DNA of 64,000 bases from Gavia stellata (taxonomy: Eukaryota; Chordata; Aves; Gaviiformes; Gaviidae). The notes below the pieces were generated by a model. That model was not told the DNA's origin, did no database searches, and saw only the letters and a program-made list of their open reading frames with translations. The DNA lies in NCBI RefSeq assembly GCF_030936135.1, contig NC_082610.1, forward strand, positions 17,432,428-17,496,427, written 5' to 3'. Below, one piece after another: positions 1-12,000 of the stretch. Each line of letters begins with the position of its first letter. Positions within the stretch are counted from its first letter, which is position 1. The position numbers were made by a program, and so were the translations under genes.

Positions 1-1084
1 TGCACAGAGGAAAACCAGATTTCAGATGGCACCAGATCCAGAAACAAAATATTACTCTAGTTTTGTATATTAATAGAAAAAGCATTCAAATTGGGCCCTT
101 TGCACCATCTCCATTCTTAGGAGCATATTTTCTTCCAAGCTGCCCCGGAGAATTTAATGTTCCTGTTATTAATTTTAAAATGTGTATTATGGTAGTGTCC
201 AAGTGCTTTTAAAGATCAGATCCTTGAAGTGCTACACACCATGTACAGAGGATCCTGTAGAGCTCACAATCTACATCATTTACCAGAATGGTAAATCCCA
301 TGCAGAAAAACCGAGGCACACGCCAGCTCCATATCCATTTATTACTTTGTTGATCAGTAGCAGGACTAAGAAGAAAAACTAGATTTTCTCAGCCTCATTT
401 CAGTTTCCTATCACTGGATTACACTGCTCTTTCAATTTTTTTTCTGCTTTTTGGGAATGCATTCCTCCACCACTTGATTTTTTTTGGGCCGGTAACATTT
501 CATTAGGAACAGGAGCGTGTGTCCCATAAGGTAGAGAGGCAGAAAACCTGAGTCTTCCACTCTTCTCTTATTTTGATAGATGAGCTTATAGATGCACCAG
601 TTCTTAAAGATTCATGCAAGTCTAGCTTTTTATTAAGCACTGATGTAGATACAGTGAGATTCAGCTGTAGAAATAACTCAACCCTCAATTATTTTCATTG
701 ACAGCTCTACTTAACATCAATAAATATGCTCTTTTTTTAGGTTTCCCAGTCACAAGACACTTCTAAGGTTACACATGGCTATAAAACGTTTGCAGGGTTA
801 AGCCATTAGGACCTGGGCTCTGAGGACTCTGATGGTTTAAGCCTGTTCCCAGTATATTGTTACGTTTAAATGTGTGTCATTAAAACATAGCTAAGTTAAT
901 ATAAAGGCTGCTTCTATGTTGCGGTATTTCTAATTATAGTATTTATTTTCCCCTTGCCCATTTATGAAATCTTCAAACATTTCAACAGGACCATGAACTA
1001 GAACTAGATGGTTTTTTATTAAAGTATAAAAATGCCTGGCCTTCTTCAGCTATGAAAAGGGTCATGAGAATTGTTCTCACTTAC
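1..1084 (-). other. SLC22A18: SLC22A18 intron (partial, after coding exon 2)
   Basis: Noncoding sequence downstream (on the minus strand) of the exon ending at 1085. It is AT-rich with scattered T-runs. I looked for the next SLC22A18 exon, which should continue the GGPIFGR... stretch into the second transmembrane region, and did not find it, so it is inferred to lie left of the window. No repeat was recognised here. Confidence 0.7.
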
Positions 1085-1182
1085 CTTCCGAAAATGGGAC
1101 CTCCCACAAGCTGGAGGACACCAAAGGTTGTCTGGAGGTAGCCAAACCCCACTGAATCCAAACCTAGGCTCTTTGCCAAGTA
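1085..1182 (-). CDS. SLC22A18: SLC22A18 coding exon 2 (partial gene)
   Basis: This 98-nt internal exon of the SLC22A18 (ORCTL2/TSSC5) transporter is read on the minus strand. The translation starts YLAKSLGLDSVGFGYLQTTF and continues through GVLQLVGGPIFGR. It closely matches the vertebrate protein just after transmembrane helix 1, covering the loop, helix 2 and the start of the conserved MFS loop. The acceptor is a T-rich tract ending TTTTTTAG directly before TAC. The donor is GGAAG followed by GTAAGTGAG. The exon enters in phase 0, matching the phase-0 end of the exon at 3229, and leaves after two bases of an Arg codon. It has no start codon and is too short to stand out as an ORF; homology and splice sites identify it. 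The family is a 12-helix MFS membrane protein proposed to export organic cations. Confidence 0.93.
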
Positions 1183-3228
1183 CTAAAAAAGAAAAAAAAA
1201 CCCACCAGGTCAGGGGAAATGAAGTATGCTGTATTTCTGAACAAAGAGCTTAACGTCTGTGTGGAGAGGACTACAGCTCCAAACAAACACTTCCTTCAGT
1301 TCCCCATATGTACAGATGAAATCTTCGCTGGGTCAGCCACAGGCTGCTTAATTAAGACCAAAAGCCTCCATCCCACACCATCCACTAATGAAGGTCACCG
1401 GGATGTGATCAAACCCATCGATTTTGCACCAGGTGCCAAATCTGAACCGCCCTTTACCTTTGCAGTCCAACAAAACAGAACATATTTGGCTACTGCTAAG
1501 GGGGATGAGGTGGATTTTAAGTAGCCTTCCTGCCTCCAGACCCCGCACCCGGGGCAGCCCCAGCGCCATCAGGAGATGACTGCAGTAAGGTCTCAGAGCT
1601 GTTGTTTGATTGAGCAAGCCAGAATCAATGCAAGCACAATATGGCAAAATACTGCCCTTACTTATAATCTGGATGGTACACCCACAACCTGAGCTTGCAG
1701 AAAAACACAGATGCACACCTTGAAGAGCCACAATCCTTTGGGGTTTTTTTTTATTTAAAAGTTGTATCCTCAAGGGACAGCTATTTCTGATTCGTATTTT
1801 TGTTTTGTGCCACCTGCTAAGGGTTGTTTAAAACTCTCAGCCAAGTTCAGCTCTCAGAAGGTGTGGAGGTGCCCCAATCTTGCCCACTTCCCCGGTACAT
1901 GCTCCGCACCCAGGTCCCCAAACCCCCTGTAATTGATCGGTGATCGACTACACTGATCTCCCATAAATAAACTCTCAGCCTAGAGGCTCAGGGCACCGCG
2001 GGCTGCTTTAGCCCCAGAAGGAGGGAGCAGTTTGCCTCTGGAGGCACAAAACCAGCGGGGAGATCTCCCAGAAGGCAGGGGCTCACCAGAGACAGGGGTG
2101 GACAGGCATATCATAGATCCAGGAGCTCACAAGGGCAGGAAAGCTGCCCAGCAGAGAAGGACCTGGGGGTGTTGGTCAACAGACGGCTGAAGATGAGCCA
2201 GTGGTGTGCCCAGGTGGCCAAGAAGCCCAACTGCATCCTGGCCTGTATCAGAAATGGTGTGGCAGCAGGAGTAGGGAGGTGATCGTGCCCCTGTACTCGG
2301 TGCTGGTGAGGCTGCACCTCGAATGCTGTGTTCAGTTTTGGGCCCCTCACTCCAAGAAGGACATTGAGGTGCTGGAGCGTGTCCAGAGAAGGGCGACGAA
2401 GCTGGTGAGGGGTCTGGAGCACAAGTGTGATGAGGAGCGGCTGAGGGAGCTGGGGATGTTCAGTCTGGAGAGGAGGAGGCTGAGGGGAGACCTCATCGCT
2501 CTCTACAACTACCTGAAATGGGTTTGCAGAGAGGTGGGTGTTGGTCTCTTCTCCCAAGTAACAAATGATAGAACAAAAGTAAATGGCCTCAAGTTACACC
2601 AGGGGAGGTTTAGACTGGATATTAGGAAAAATTTCTTCACTGAAAGGGTTGTCAAGCATTGGAACAGGCTGCCCAGGGAAGTGGTTGAGTCACCATCCCT
2701 GGAGGTATTTAAAAGCTGTGCAGATGTGGTGCTTAGGGACATGGTTTAGTGGTGGACTTGGCAGTGTTAGGTTTACAGTTGGACTCGATGATCTTAAGGC
2801 TCTTTTTCAACATAAATGATTCTACGATTTTATGAAACCAGACAGAAGAGTCCAGTAAGTGAGAAGCAATGATTCCCACTCACAGCTGGGTTATCACACC
2901 CTCAGAAAAACCCACCTCTGATCTGAAACCTCTGATTTCTACTGCCTGCTTGTGGGGTCACTCTCTCAGTGCAAGCAAGAGGACATAAACTGTATCAGCT
3001 TCACCCATGGCCATCAGGCCAGGGAACAGCTATAGTTGCTACTGCGGTACAATTAATAAAACAGTTTCTACTGCCTGGGCATACCCTGAACACAGTCACA
3101 GCTTGCCTGCTAGGAAGGAATACACTTTCCTCTCTCCTGCTAGAAACTCTCTTCTGACTTTGCTGGAAAACTACATAGCCTGGTGTTGAGGGCAGGATGT
3201 GCTATGAAGCAGGAAAACCCATACTCAC
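1183..3228 (-). other. SLC22A18: SLC22A18 intron between coding exons 1 and 2
   Basis: A roughly 2.0-kb phase-0 intron bounded by the donor GTGAGT (minus strand, just below 3229) and the acceptor TTTAG (just above 1182). Most of its right half is a CR1 LINE fragment inserted antisense to the gene. Open frames at about 1219-1524 (plus) and 1348-1773 (minus) match nothing I recognise and look like chance. Confidence 0.8.
2136..2835 (+). mobile_element. CR1 LINE, 5'-truncated 3' end
   Basis: This is a 5'-truncated CR1 non-LTR retrotransposon. The plus strand encodes the typical CR1 ORF2 C-terminal stretch ([20 protein letters not shown], then [56 protein letters not shown] and RLPREVV) in one nearly intact frame at about 2201-2749. 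It ends with the CR1 3' tail, a GATGATCTTAAGG-type motif followed by degenerate ATTCTATGA-like octamers near 2817-2835. Only the 3' end is present, as usual for CR1. It sits in a SLC22A18 intron, antisense to the gene. Confidence 0.93.
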
Positions 3229-3411
3229 GGGCATGACTCCCATCTGCATGAAGAGGAAGGTCAGCTCTAGGGTTGCAATCAGGTAGGCCACAAGGATCAC
3301 TTGTCCCCTCTTGACCTCTCCTGAGCGGCCACTCTCCCCCGGGGTCTTGCTCCTCATTCCTAAGGCTTCTTCCTCACCTCCAGAGCTGGCTTTTGCATTC
3401 ACAGCACTCAT
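3229..3411 (-). CDS. SLC22A18: SLC22A18 first recognised coding exon (N-terminus, TM1)
   Basis: The minus-strand exon encodes 61 residues from ATG at 3411, ending with RGQVILVAYLIATLELTFLF and then MQMGVMP. This matches the SLC22A18 N-terminus, whose human counterpart has a similar helix 1 ending in ELTCLFMQ and then P-Y. A hydrophobic segment at residues 38-60 is TM1, preceded by a Ser/Glu/Arg-rich cytosolic tail. The donor is CCC followed by GTGAGT, with exon end at 3229 and phase 0, compatible with exon 2. The acceptor TTTTTCAG lies just upstream, so the exon begins at 3437 and a further 5' exon must exist to the right. The frame stays open from 3437 to the chosen ATG, so translation could begin in that upstream exon. 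I chose the 3411 ATG because MSAV resembles the internal MSAL of the human protein. Confidence 0.9.
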
Positions 3412-3437
3412 GGAATGACTTACTGCAGGCTGACGGG

Positions 3438-4139
3438 CTGAAAAATGACACAAAGGTGCTTTCTAGCTGGGAACATGGAGCACAGGTAAGGTGCAGAAGC
3501 TGTGTGTACAGTTCAAAGCTTACAATGTGAAAGGTGCTGAGTCAGCATGCCAGAGATTTGTTTTTTCTTTCTTTGTGGTTTTTTTTTTTTCCTCCTCTTT
3601 GCTTACTTGCCAAGCAGGATCAAAAGTAACCACGCATCAAACCACGGATCTCCTTCTTCAGCCTTGTCCTAGGTGGGCTTATTGCTTCAAGTACCATCAC
3701 AACAAAGACCAGCTTAAGAGTCCCAGCGGGGTGAAAGCGGACATTGCCCCAAACAAGAGCACGTGACAAACTCTTCAACTCTTTAACTGTTTCACTTCTT
3801 TCACTTTTATCGCCTCTGGTGGCTCAGAAGAGATGATTGTTGTAGTTCTTCATGATTGTTGTAGTTCTTCATGAAAGGCACTTTGATTTTATTTTTGGAG
3901 GTTGCAAGTGAAGCTTACAACAGAACAGCTATTTCCAAGTCCTCGTGCTTCTTGCAGTAGATTTAAACAGATCCTAGAACAAGCACAGGTCTTACATGCA
4001 GTTAGAGTTGCTCCCATCAACACCTCTAAGCCACTTTCTCTCCTTCACCAGGTGCTGCATATTTACAGAGACTGAGCTAGCAAATGGCACATGTGACTCC
4101 ACTCAGACTACAAATTACCAGCCAATGCCAAAAACACTG
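3438..4139. other. Noncoding: SLC22A18 5' intron or flank
   Basis: No coding exon is recognised. The minus-strand acceptor at 3438-3440 implies this is intronic to SLC22A18 transcripts that start further right. The only structure seen is the 19-bp tandem duplication at 3833-3870. Confidence 0.5.
3833..3870. repeat. Perfect 19-bp tandem duplication
   Basis: The 19-mer ATGATTGTTGTAGTTCTTC occurs twice head to tail at 3833-3851 and 3852-3870, followed by the first four bases (ATGA) of a third copy. The copies are identical, suggesting a recent slippage or duplication event. Confidence 0.95.
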
Positions 4140-4200
4140 GGGGGGGGGGGGAAAGAAAGAAAGAAAGAAAAGAAAAAAAAAAAAAGAAAGAAAAAAAAAG
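4140..4200 (+). repeat. G-run followed by (GAAA)n-rich simple repeat
   Basis: About a dozen G residues are followed by GAAA repeats and A-rich sequence. This is a purine-only tract of about 60 nt and is expected to be unstable and length-polymorphic. Confidence 0.95.
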
Positions 4201-4274
4201 AGTATTACATCCACACAAATCATGAGGCTGACTGCAAACTGGGGAATTAAATAAACAAGACTCACTTGTCCTTT

Positions 4275-4372
4275 GGGTGTTTTGTTTGTTTGCTTCCTTG
4301 TTTACTTAGGGTTTTATTTGTTTGTCTGCTTGCTTGTTTGCTTGGGGGTTTGTTTGTTTGTTTTCTTACTCG
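4275..4372 (+). repeat. (TTTG)n/(CTTG)n simple repeat
   Basis: An imperfect microsatellite of TTTG, CTTG and TTTA tetranucleotides, ending in a cleaner GTTTGTTTGTTTG run at about 4348-4362. It lies directly beside the 3' end of the minus-strand CR1 copy. Confidence 0.9.
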
Positions 4373-4450
4373 TTGAAGCCTGGAAGTCTGGTTGAGCATT
4401 ATCTTTATTCTAAAGAGAAAAAGAAAGCAGAGATCCCAATGCCCTGATTT

Positions 4451-5045
4451 TGTAGAATCACAGGACTTTTGGTAGGAAGGGACTTCAGGAGATCCCTTGA
4501 ACACATCAGCTCAGCTGTGGCTTTTTCTAGACAAGCTTTGAAAATCTCCAAGAAAAGAGATTTGTGCCCTCCCTGAGTATCTGGGAAGAAGTTTTTCCTA
4601 ATGTCCAACCTGAATTTCTCAAGCTGCAGCTTGTGGCTGTTGTCTCTCACGGTATCAGCTGCCACTCCCAAGAAGAGTCTGGCTGCATCATCTCTGGAGC
4701 TGCCCTTCAAGTAGTTGCAGGCTGCTGTTAGATCACCCCAGCCTCCTCTTTGCCAGGCTGAACAAGCCAAATTCCCTCCACCTCTTTCAAAGATGGTGTA
4801 CTCTAGACCCCTGACCTTCTTGGTAGCCCTCCCCTGCGTCCCATCCAGTTTGTCCACAACCCTCTTGAACTGGGAGGCCCAACACTGGGTCAGCCTCACC
4901 AGCACCAAGCAAAGGGGAGTAATAACTTCCCTGGACATCCTGGCCATGTTCCTCCTCAAATGGCCCATTACATGGTTTGCTTTATTGCTGATGAGTGTGC
5001 GCCATTGGCTCACACGGCATCGCCATGGCCCGCAGTCCTCACGCT
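4451..5045 (-). mobile_element. CR1 LINE, diverged 3' fragment (minus strand)
   Basis: The minus-strand translation carries degraded CR1 ORF2 C-terminal motifs in order: [56 protein letters not shown] and LEIFKACLE. These correspond to the [24 protein letters not shown] and [11 protein letters not shown] blocks of the 2136-2835 copy, but with many substitutions and small deletions. The 3' end, near 4451 on the plus strand, reads as a diverged CR1 tail (AGTCCTGTGATTCTAC on the minus strand). It is clearly older than the copy at 2136. Confidence 0.82.
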
Positions 5046-8000
5046 AGGGTTGCTACATGTCCCGTCGGTCTCCAGCCGGCATTGATGCTGGTGGGTGTTC
5101 TGCCCCAGGCTTGAGGCAAATTGTCACCACTTTCAACTGGTTGAAAACCTGGAGGTTTTGGTTGATCCAGCTCTCACGTTTCATGCAGAGCTTCCAGCCT
5201 GAGGCTCCGTCATTGACCATGTCAGCCAGTCCCTCTAATTTAGTAATACCTCTGTTCAGACACGGAGTCTTGACTTGCCGTGAAGGCTGACACAGACACA
5301 TCAATGAGGTTTGCTGGTTTGGATCCAGAGTGGTTGTCAGGGCTCCCAGGTTTCCAGCCAAGCCCAGGGAGAGGGAACTGTAAGATGTCCAGGCACACCT
5401 TTATATTCAACACACGTCGCCGTAGCGCCCCGGGATTTGGTGAGGGCTGCCAGGCTCTAACTCCTATCAAAGGAGGGGGAAGACCAAAGGTTTAACGTTT
5501 CACCAGGGGCGGGTGCCGTGTCGCTGGAGGCTGCACAGAAACAACCTTTCGCAAGCTCAGCCAGAGCATGAGTAAAAAAGCATCTTTAAAGAATGACTTT
5601 CCTAGAGCGATACCAGCGCTCAAACAGACTCAAGTCACAATGGCCTAGAAGTTGTATTTGTTACCGAAGAAGGAAGATTACCCAGCATGTATCCCAATTT
5701 AGCAAAGGATCAGTGCTCAACATTTGGTTCATCTCAGCGCAAAACAATGGATTTGCCTGCACTTTGAACGTCCTGCAGCACAGCACTAACATCGTCACTC
5801 CCTGGTTTGCGCTGGACAGGCACAATGCACAAATTACCGGCATTGAATAGAAGAGTAAAATTAATGACAGAACTCTGTTTATGGAGGTTTTGAGACAACC
5901 AAAAAAGCAACTCATGCAAATGCAATGCTTATGGGAAACTTGCTGACTTGGACTTGAAAAGCGTCAATATTTTGACTGGTGAATTTGTCTCAGCAGCAAC
6001 TGAAAACAGATCCCAGCAAGGCGACCGAGGGAAGCAATGACTTGCAGATGGAGCCACTCTCCACCAGATACGAGCCTCATCCTGCTCAGGGCATGCAGTG
6101 CAGACAGCTAACCAGCCACATGCTCTCACTCAGATTTAGCTTCTTTTTACTGGCATTGACAAGGGAAACGGAGTACAAAAACCCAACAAATGGAGTTTAA
6201 TTTTCAGCCTCTGGGGCAAAAGACACAGTTCTGAGAAGTGGGGACCTAAACTCAGTGCCTGGTGTGGAGGTGACCACGGAGAATGAGCTACGATCACCGG
6301 ACTTGGTTCCTGTGCATCACTGGATGCCTCTTGACGGGTCGGTGCCCAAGCCTGCTCCTTAGCATCCCAAATCAGGCTGCAAGTAAGAAAGTGCTCTGGG
6401 CCCAACTCAGCAATCCTCTTCTAGCAATAGTCTCTTTGGGCAGGAGAGACTATTTTGGGCAGGAGAGACTATCTTTATCTCCCCATCCCTGCACTTTGGC
6501 ACAGACAGGACAAAGGGAAGCGGGGTGGCAGTTTTAAACCACCTTTACAAGCCATGAGCTAAGCCATGTCCATGCTGCCCTGGCCCCAAGGACGCAGGGA
6601 TGAGCTGTATTCTCCAAATTTGGCCAAGATGTTGGCAGCCCCAAATCACCTTGGCGTCCTTCCGCAAGGTCTTCATGCAGGAACTTGGACTTTCCTGACT
6701 TTCAGTGCCTGATTTTTAATATCTCGCCCCATGAATCAGTTGATCTAGGGGCTAAACGTGGCAGCACAAGCACTGATGGAAAAACAGCCAGATCCTCCTC
6801 CTCCCCTGAGTGAGAAGCCTGTCTGAAAACGCCTGCAGGAGCCAAAGTATGATGGAGATTAGCTCTGTTCCCAGCTATGCCCTGCTGAACACTGTGTTTG
6901 TACTCATCCAGCCAGGGGCCAGTTCAGCGATAATGCACCATTAACGACAGATGGCATAGGCTGGCGGTGAATTTTTACCTAAAGGCTCCTTCTGGCTCAA
7001 TTTTAGACTTCAACACAGGTAGCGCTCAGTCACTGACAAGCCATCTTTAAAAAATAAAGATTAATTTAAAAACTGGGGAGGAATAGGTTATGAACAGGAA
7101 ATGAATTTTCTTGGGTAGGATAAATAAACTTTAAATGGACAGATATTCCAGGGAGACTATAGTGAAAGCAAGCAGGGAGACAAATGTCTTGTGATGAAAC
7201 TGCAGATTAGACCATTAGCTATGCATTAAGTCTTGACACTTGTTCTCAACATTTTTGGAGTATTTATAGTTGCCTTCCCCGGTATATCTTTCCTGAGGCC
7301 TATTTATCTGGTGATCTCTGGAAAAACAGAGTGGGAAACCTGAGAACATCTTTACAAAAAAAATTTATAAAGACTTACTGTTTATGTTACTTGGGCAGAA
7401 ATCTTTTCTTAAATTACTGGAAATAGGAAGCAAGGCCAGCTCAAAGTGCAGATGCATGGGGAGGGGAAATCCACCCACAGCAATACCAGAAGTTGAAAAT
7501 GTTGGTTGAAAAAGGATAAAGTGCAGGGAAATAAATCTCAAATTCTTCTCTCAACTTGTATTTTTTCACAGAGGAAGCTTAATATGATTTGTACCAACAT
7601 GAGGTACCCTGGGTGGGATTCTCCTGTCTGCAGAGGGTCAAAACAAACTTCACATCCTCAAAAGAGCCTTGAAGAGGGATAGAAGTGCAGACGTGCTGCC
7701 CAGCGATGAAGGGCATCTCTCAGGCCTCAAATCCTCTATGAACGTGAGCTGGCAGGTTGCTCCAGCTACGCAAAAAACCTAGTAGGATGAACCAAATCCT
7801 GCTCCAGTGCAGATCACTCACAAATCCTTGCCTTTGGGGGTATGCACCCATACCTGTGGCAGGCAGGAGAGCTGGCTGGGAATGCCTGGGAGGGAATTGC
7901 TGCCTCTTGGGTCCAGCAAAGCTTTAATTTCTCCTTGCAAAGAGAAACGTCATTTCTATGGGCTGCATGCTGGGGGGTGCCAGGAGGGACGTGAGGTGCG

Positions 8001-8389
8001 GGATGAATAGTTATGAGCGTACCTTCCTCTCCTTACAAGAGCACTGTGAGGACACTGCACCCAAACCATTGAGGCATGCAGACATTCGGGCAAGGAGAGA
8101 CATAAAAACCCTTTACGGAGACACAGCCCTCAGGGAGCTATCATCCTGGTGATGTTTCTACGCTCTGAAATACAAGAGAGGAAAAGGAAGAAATATCCCA
8201 AAGCGATTTCCCAATAGCGGGAATGCTGAATTGCCATAATGAGGGAGACGGCTCAACACCAGCCATGGTCGGCACAGGCCATCAAATCCACAGGATCTGG
8301 CACGATCCCTCTCTTCCCCCGACCCCGACGCTGAGGGAACTGGTCTCATTTGTAGTCTGGTGAAAGATTTATACAGTTAAGCAAATAAC
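5046..8389. other. Noncoding between SLC22A18 and CDKN1C
   Basis: No exon of a known gene is recognised. A minus-strand open frame at 5053-5361 abuts the older CR1 copy but matches no CR1 block I know. Otherwise the segment is unique-looking mixed sequence with one 19-bp tandem duplication at 6435-6472. Confidence 0.5.
6435..6472. repeat. Perfect 19-bp tandem duplication
   Basis: The unit TTTGGGCAGGAGAGACTAT is present twice with no mismatch at 6435-6453 and 6454-6472. The second copy continues into CTTT, so the duplication is exactly two units. Confidence 0.95.
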
Positions 8390-8860
8390 AGCATAGACAG
8401 CCCGATATTGCCAAAATTATGTCCCATGTTTGTTGACTGATTTATTCCTTTGTCTAATTGTGTTCACGAAAAAAGCAGCTCAGTAATGAACGGAAAAAGA
8501 CTCCACATGGCCAGCAAAAAAAGCCATGTTTAGTTTACAAAATAGCACAGTCTTCAGGGATTTTCATAAAAACTACGGAGAGAGTCCAAATCGGCAATGA
8601 AATCAGATTCCCGGTGGCTGCTGAACTCTTTTGGCTCTTTCTACGTGTGTATTAAATTGCAAAAAGCAATTATTTATAATTTGCTTTTATAAAAATGCTG
8701 GTGTGCTTATTCTGCCTGGCAAATTATTTTGTGAAATGGAAAAGGCTATTGTTCATTCTTTTGGTAAAGTCTTTGTTACTTAGCATATTAAACTGCAAAT
8801 CACATTTTATCTGAAATATGGCTGGTTATTATTAACTTTTGAATGGTAAAGCCCCAAAGC
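8390..8860. other. AT-rich unique segment, candidate conserved noncoding element
   Basis: An AT-rich, non-repetitive block with many homeodomain-like cores (TAATT, ATTTATAA, AATTATTT) and POU/SOX-like words such as ATTGTT and TTTGTT. It carries an inverted pair, AATTGC ... GCAATT, at about 8655-8671. It looks unlike the flanking Alu-sized GC swings and has no coding signal. Regulatory function is only an inference from base composition; I have no alignment. Confidence 0.3.
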
Positions 8861-8879
8861 TCTAACTAATGTCGAGGCC

Positions 8880-9095
8880 CCATTTGGTACCCTGCAAACA
8901 CAAAAAGAGGTTGAGACTCAGTTGAGGGAAAAGAATTAGATCCTCCTTGTCTTGCAGATGGGACCCTAACAGACAGAGGGTAAGACGACTCGCCTGAAAT
9001 CACAGAAGAAGTCTGTGTAAGAGGCTGGAGTCAGCCTCCATCATCCTTTGGATGCAAGTCCCATTGTTTAACCACAGGGCAGTTTCTCCTCTCTA
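8880..9095 (+). repeat. Ancient amniote interspersed repeat (MIR/L3-like)
   Basis: The segment resembles the old repeat whose consensus runs through a short-inventory stretch like CTGYACAAACACA..., then GACTTGCCCAAGGTCACACAG, then a GGAGTCAGCC and CTTTAACCAC end. Visible here in order are CCCTGCAAACACAAAAAG, CTCGCCTGAAATCACAGAAG, AAGAGGCTGGAGTCAGCC and TTGTTTAACCAC. It is heavily diverged. Family assignment between MIR/CORE-SINE and an L3/CR1-like element is not possible by eye. Confidence 0.45.
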
Positions 9096-12000
9096 ATATT
9101 CTGGAAAAATTGAACCAAAAGAGAACATTTCTCAATGCTGGAATCTGACAACAAAATATACAGATGGGGCAGAGACTGTGTCAATTGTAAAAGCGTTTTG
9201 GAAAAATCCCGTGGCCTGAATTCAAGAGAGTTACACCAAGAATAACATGACCAAATAGGAAGAAAAAGCTCAGTTCTTTGTACCCATCCAGCCTCATTGG
9301 CTCCAGCAGGACCTCGCCGGAGATGGAGTCTCTCGTGCCTGCTCACACCGAGTGGCACCTTGCTTAGGATGTATTTCAACTCAGCCAGAGGACCAGCTCC
9401 GGAGTCATCTCCCAGGTGCTGCCACGGCTGTGGGCCACCTCTGCCCCAAAATCTCTCCTGGGCAAACAGAAACTCCTCCAGTTTCAATGAGCTGCTGCCA
9501 CGCGGTGGAGAAGGGCTGCTGGGCTGCCTGGAGAGCAGCTTCTGACCTTCTTCTTCAAGTGAAGGCATCAAAAGCCAGCAAATGCCACGAGCCTCTAGTG
9601 ATCCGCTATGCTAGGACATTGATGAACCGGCAAGAAAAAAATGACTTCCCACAGTGAAAGCCCAGCACTGTTGGGTGAGCTCTCTCCTGGGCAAGGGATG
9701 ATCTCCCCCAGACTTGCCATTCTTCTTCCTAATGCTCAAGCCACACTTGTTTTAAGCAAGCGTCACATGGCCATCTATGTAGGAAACTGTGATTAAAGGA
9801 GTGGTGATACCATCTGCTGCTGAGCAGGGTCCAGGCAAAACTGCACACGCTAATAAGGGATGGTGACGGCTCAGAAGCGATGGATACTTCTGCCGCCTCT
9901 GTGGTTGCATCTTCAGCTTACTGGCATGTTGGCGTGACCGACCTTCAGACAACTCATTGCTGGATAATGGATGAAGCCCTCAGCTCCAAGATACACACAG
10001 TGCATTGGAAGTCCAACATTTATAGCCAAAGAATATGCTAGACGTGACAAAAATGGCTACACACACACACAAATAAAGCCTCATACTTCGCCTGCAAGAT
10101 GCAATATTTCATTCAGCTGGTATTATACAGCCACCTTCTGGAATCGCAGCAATGTCTGGAATGCAAAAGCTGTTTATCATTTAAATAACATTTAAGCCAT
10201 TATAATTTATATGAGAATTGTAACTGATTGGGGCTGTATGGAGCTTCTTGTTGTGGTTTGCCATAGGAATGCTGCAGATTTCCTCTGCACACATTACTTT
10301 CTGCACACAATGGGAGCCCCAGACATTTTCAGCTAGTCTTGAGCCTCCTGCATTTACCAAAACATTTTCCTGTGTCAGAATCAAACAATTGCCTGATTTA
10401 TAACTCTTGAGCATTCAGGAGACCACCAGCAACACAATGTAACAAGAATCTCTCTGTCGGTTAGCCTTCCGACCAAGCTATACACAGCACAAACAAAATA
10501 CGGATGTGTATTCAGTGTTTCTGCTAATGTATGTTTCTGCATAAAGCAATTAGAGAAGGGCAAAGCATGTGTCTGTAAAACCTTGCACATTCCAGCCACG
10601 CTTCCCCGCACAGAGGAGGGTCTGTGTTACATCCTCAGACAAATCTTCATCTGCTCAGGGCCGGGGGAGACGCAGGTACCCTCCCTCCCAGCCTTGCTCC
10701 ATTCGGCTGGCTGGTTTCTCCACGTGGACTTGGGACCTGCGTGGAGCCAACACGGGATGTGGAGGGAAAGGGACGGCTGCCCCCGTGCCCAGCCGGCTCC
10801 AGCCGCTACATGAATGGGAGACAACCCTACGTTGCAGATAGTCACGCAGGGCTGCATTTATCAGCAGCTCAGTGGTGACGAAATCCCAAAGGTGGCTGGA
10901 CACCTCTTGATATACCTGGACTCTGAACGCCTTTCAAAGCTCACCCAAGGTCTTTGTTTTTTTTCTTCTAACAAACACCACTTGATTTCAGCTGAAGTCT
11001 TGAATGAGATTTGTACGATCAGAGCAAACCCCCGAGTTCGCACAGTTGCAAGTCAGAACAGAGCGCATACTCCTGCCCGTCATCCAACTCACCTTGGAAA
11101 AACAGTTTTTAAAGCTCTAGGAGACACTAGCCCTCAGCAGTATTCGCTCCACCAGCCAGGTCTGCATTGCCTGCATCGGTGATAAAGGCTGTAGCCAGGT
11201 CTACCTGGGGAGAACGATTACAATCTTGATTTTAGTCAGGAATACAAGACGGATGACAGTCCCAAGACTGCTGGTTTTTTGTTCAAACCACCAGAAGGCT
11301 TTGGAGACCCTTCACTGCTTCCTCCTGCCCTTCCCATCCACCCTCCACTTGAATTCGCCTGAGACAAAAAGAAATCAAACCTCTTTTGCTGGAGATGGAA
11401 TTTCCTCGTGGGCTCCTTAACGCTGAGGTTGTAGAGGGGACCCACCGATGGCTCTCGAGTGGGAGATCAAGTATCTTCACAGCAGTCTGGGGAAAATTTT
11501 CAAGGTAATTCAGTTAAACCAGTGTGGAACACTGAATACAACTCTAGCACGGACAGATAGATAAGAGGTGGAAAAGTTTAGAAGACACATCCCTACAGTC
11601 AATCTATTGTGTATACAAGTTAAGTCCCACTTCAAATACATGTGAAACGTCGCTGTTAAGAGGCCAGCACCTGCATGGTACCTTTCGCTTCTCTTCTTTC
11701 CAGTTCAATCTCTATAGGCACGGCATTTCTTCAGAGCAAAGGATGAGGATGTGTTCCTAACATGTTGCAGGTATATCTGACACACAAAAAAAAACCCCAA
11801 AGCTGCTCAACTGTGTCTTTAAAGCGCTCTCTTGAAAGCTCATTGCTTACAACAATTCTTCAGACTTACTTTGGAAAAACACCAGGAGCTATGAACAAAA
11901 TTTTTCTCTCTGTAAAGAGTCAGAGCAAACTTTGCACACTGTTAGGGTCCAGCTCTGGCATCAGGAGCAATTTAAAGTGGGACATGAGTGGCACACAGAA

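Noticed and set aside
5053-5361. 102-codon minus-strand frame adjoining the older CR1 copy
   Set aside because: Considered as upstream CR1 or retroviral coding sequence, but it carries no CR1 ORF2 block and no retroviral motif that I can name.
9068-9571. 167-codon minus-strand frame
   Set aside because: No recognisable domain; one end overlaps an ancient repeat; no splice or promoter context.
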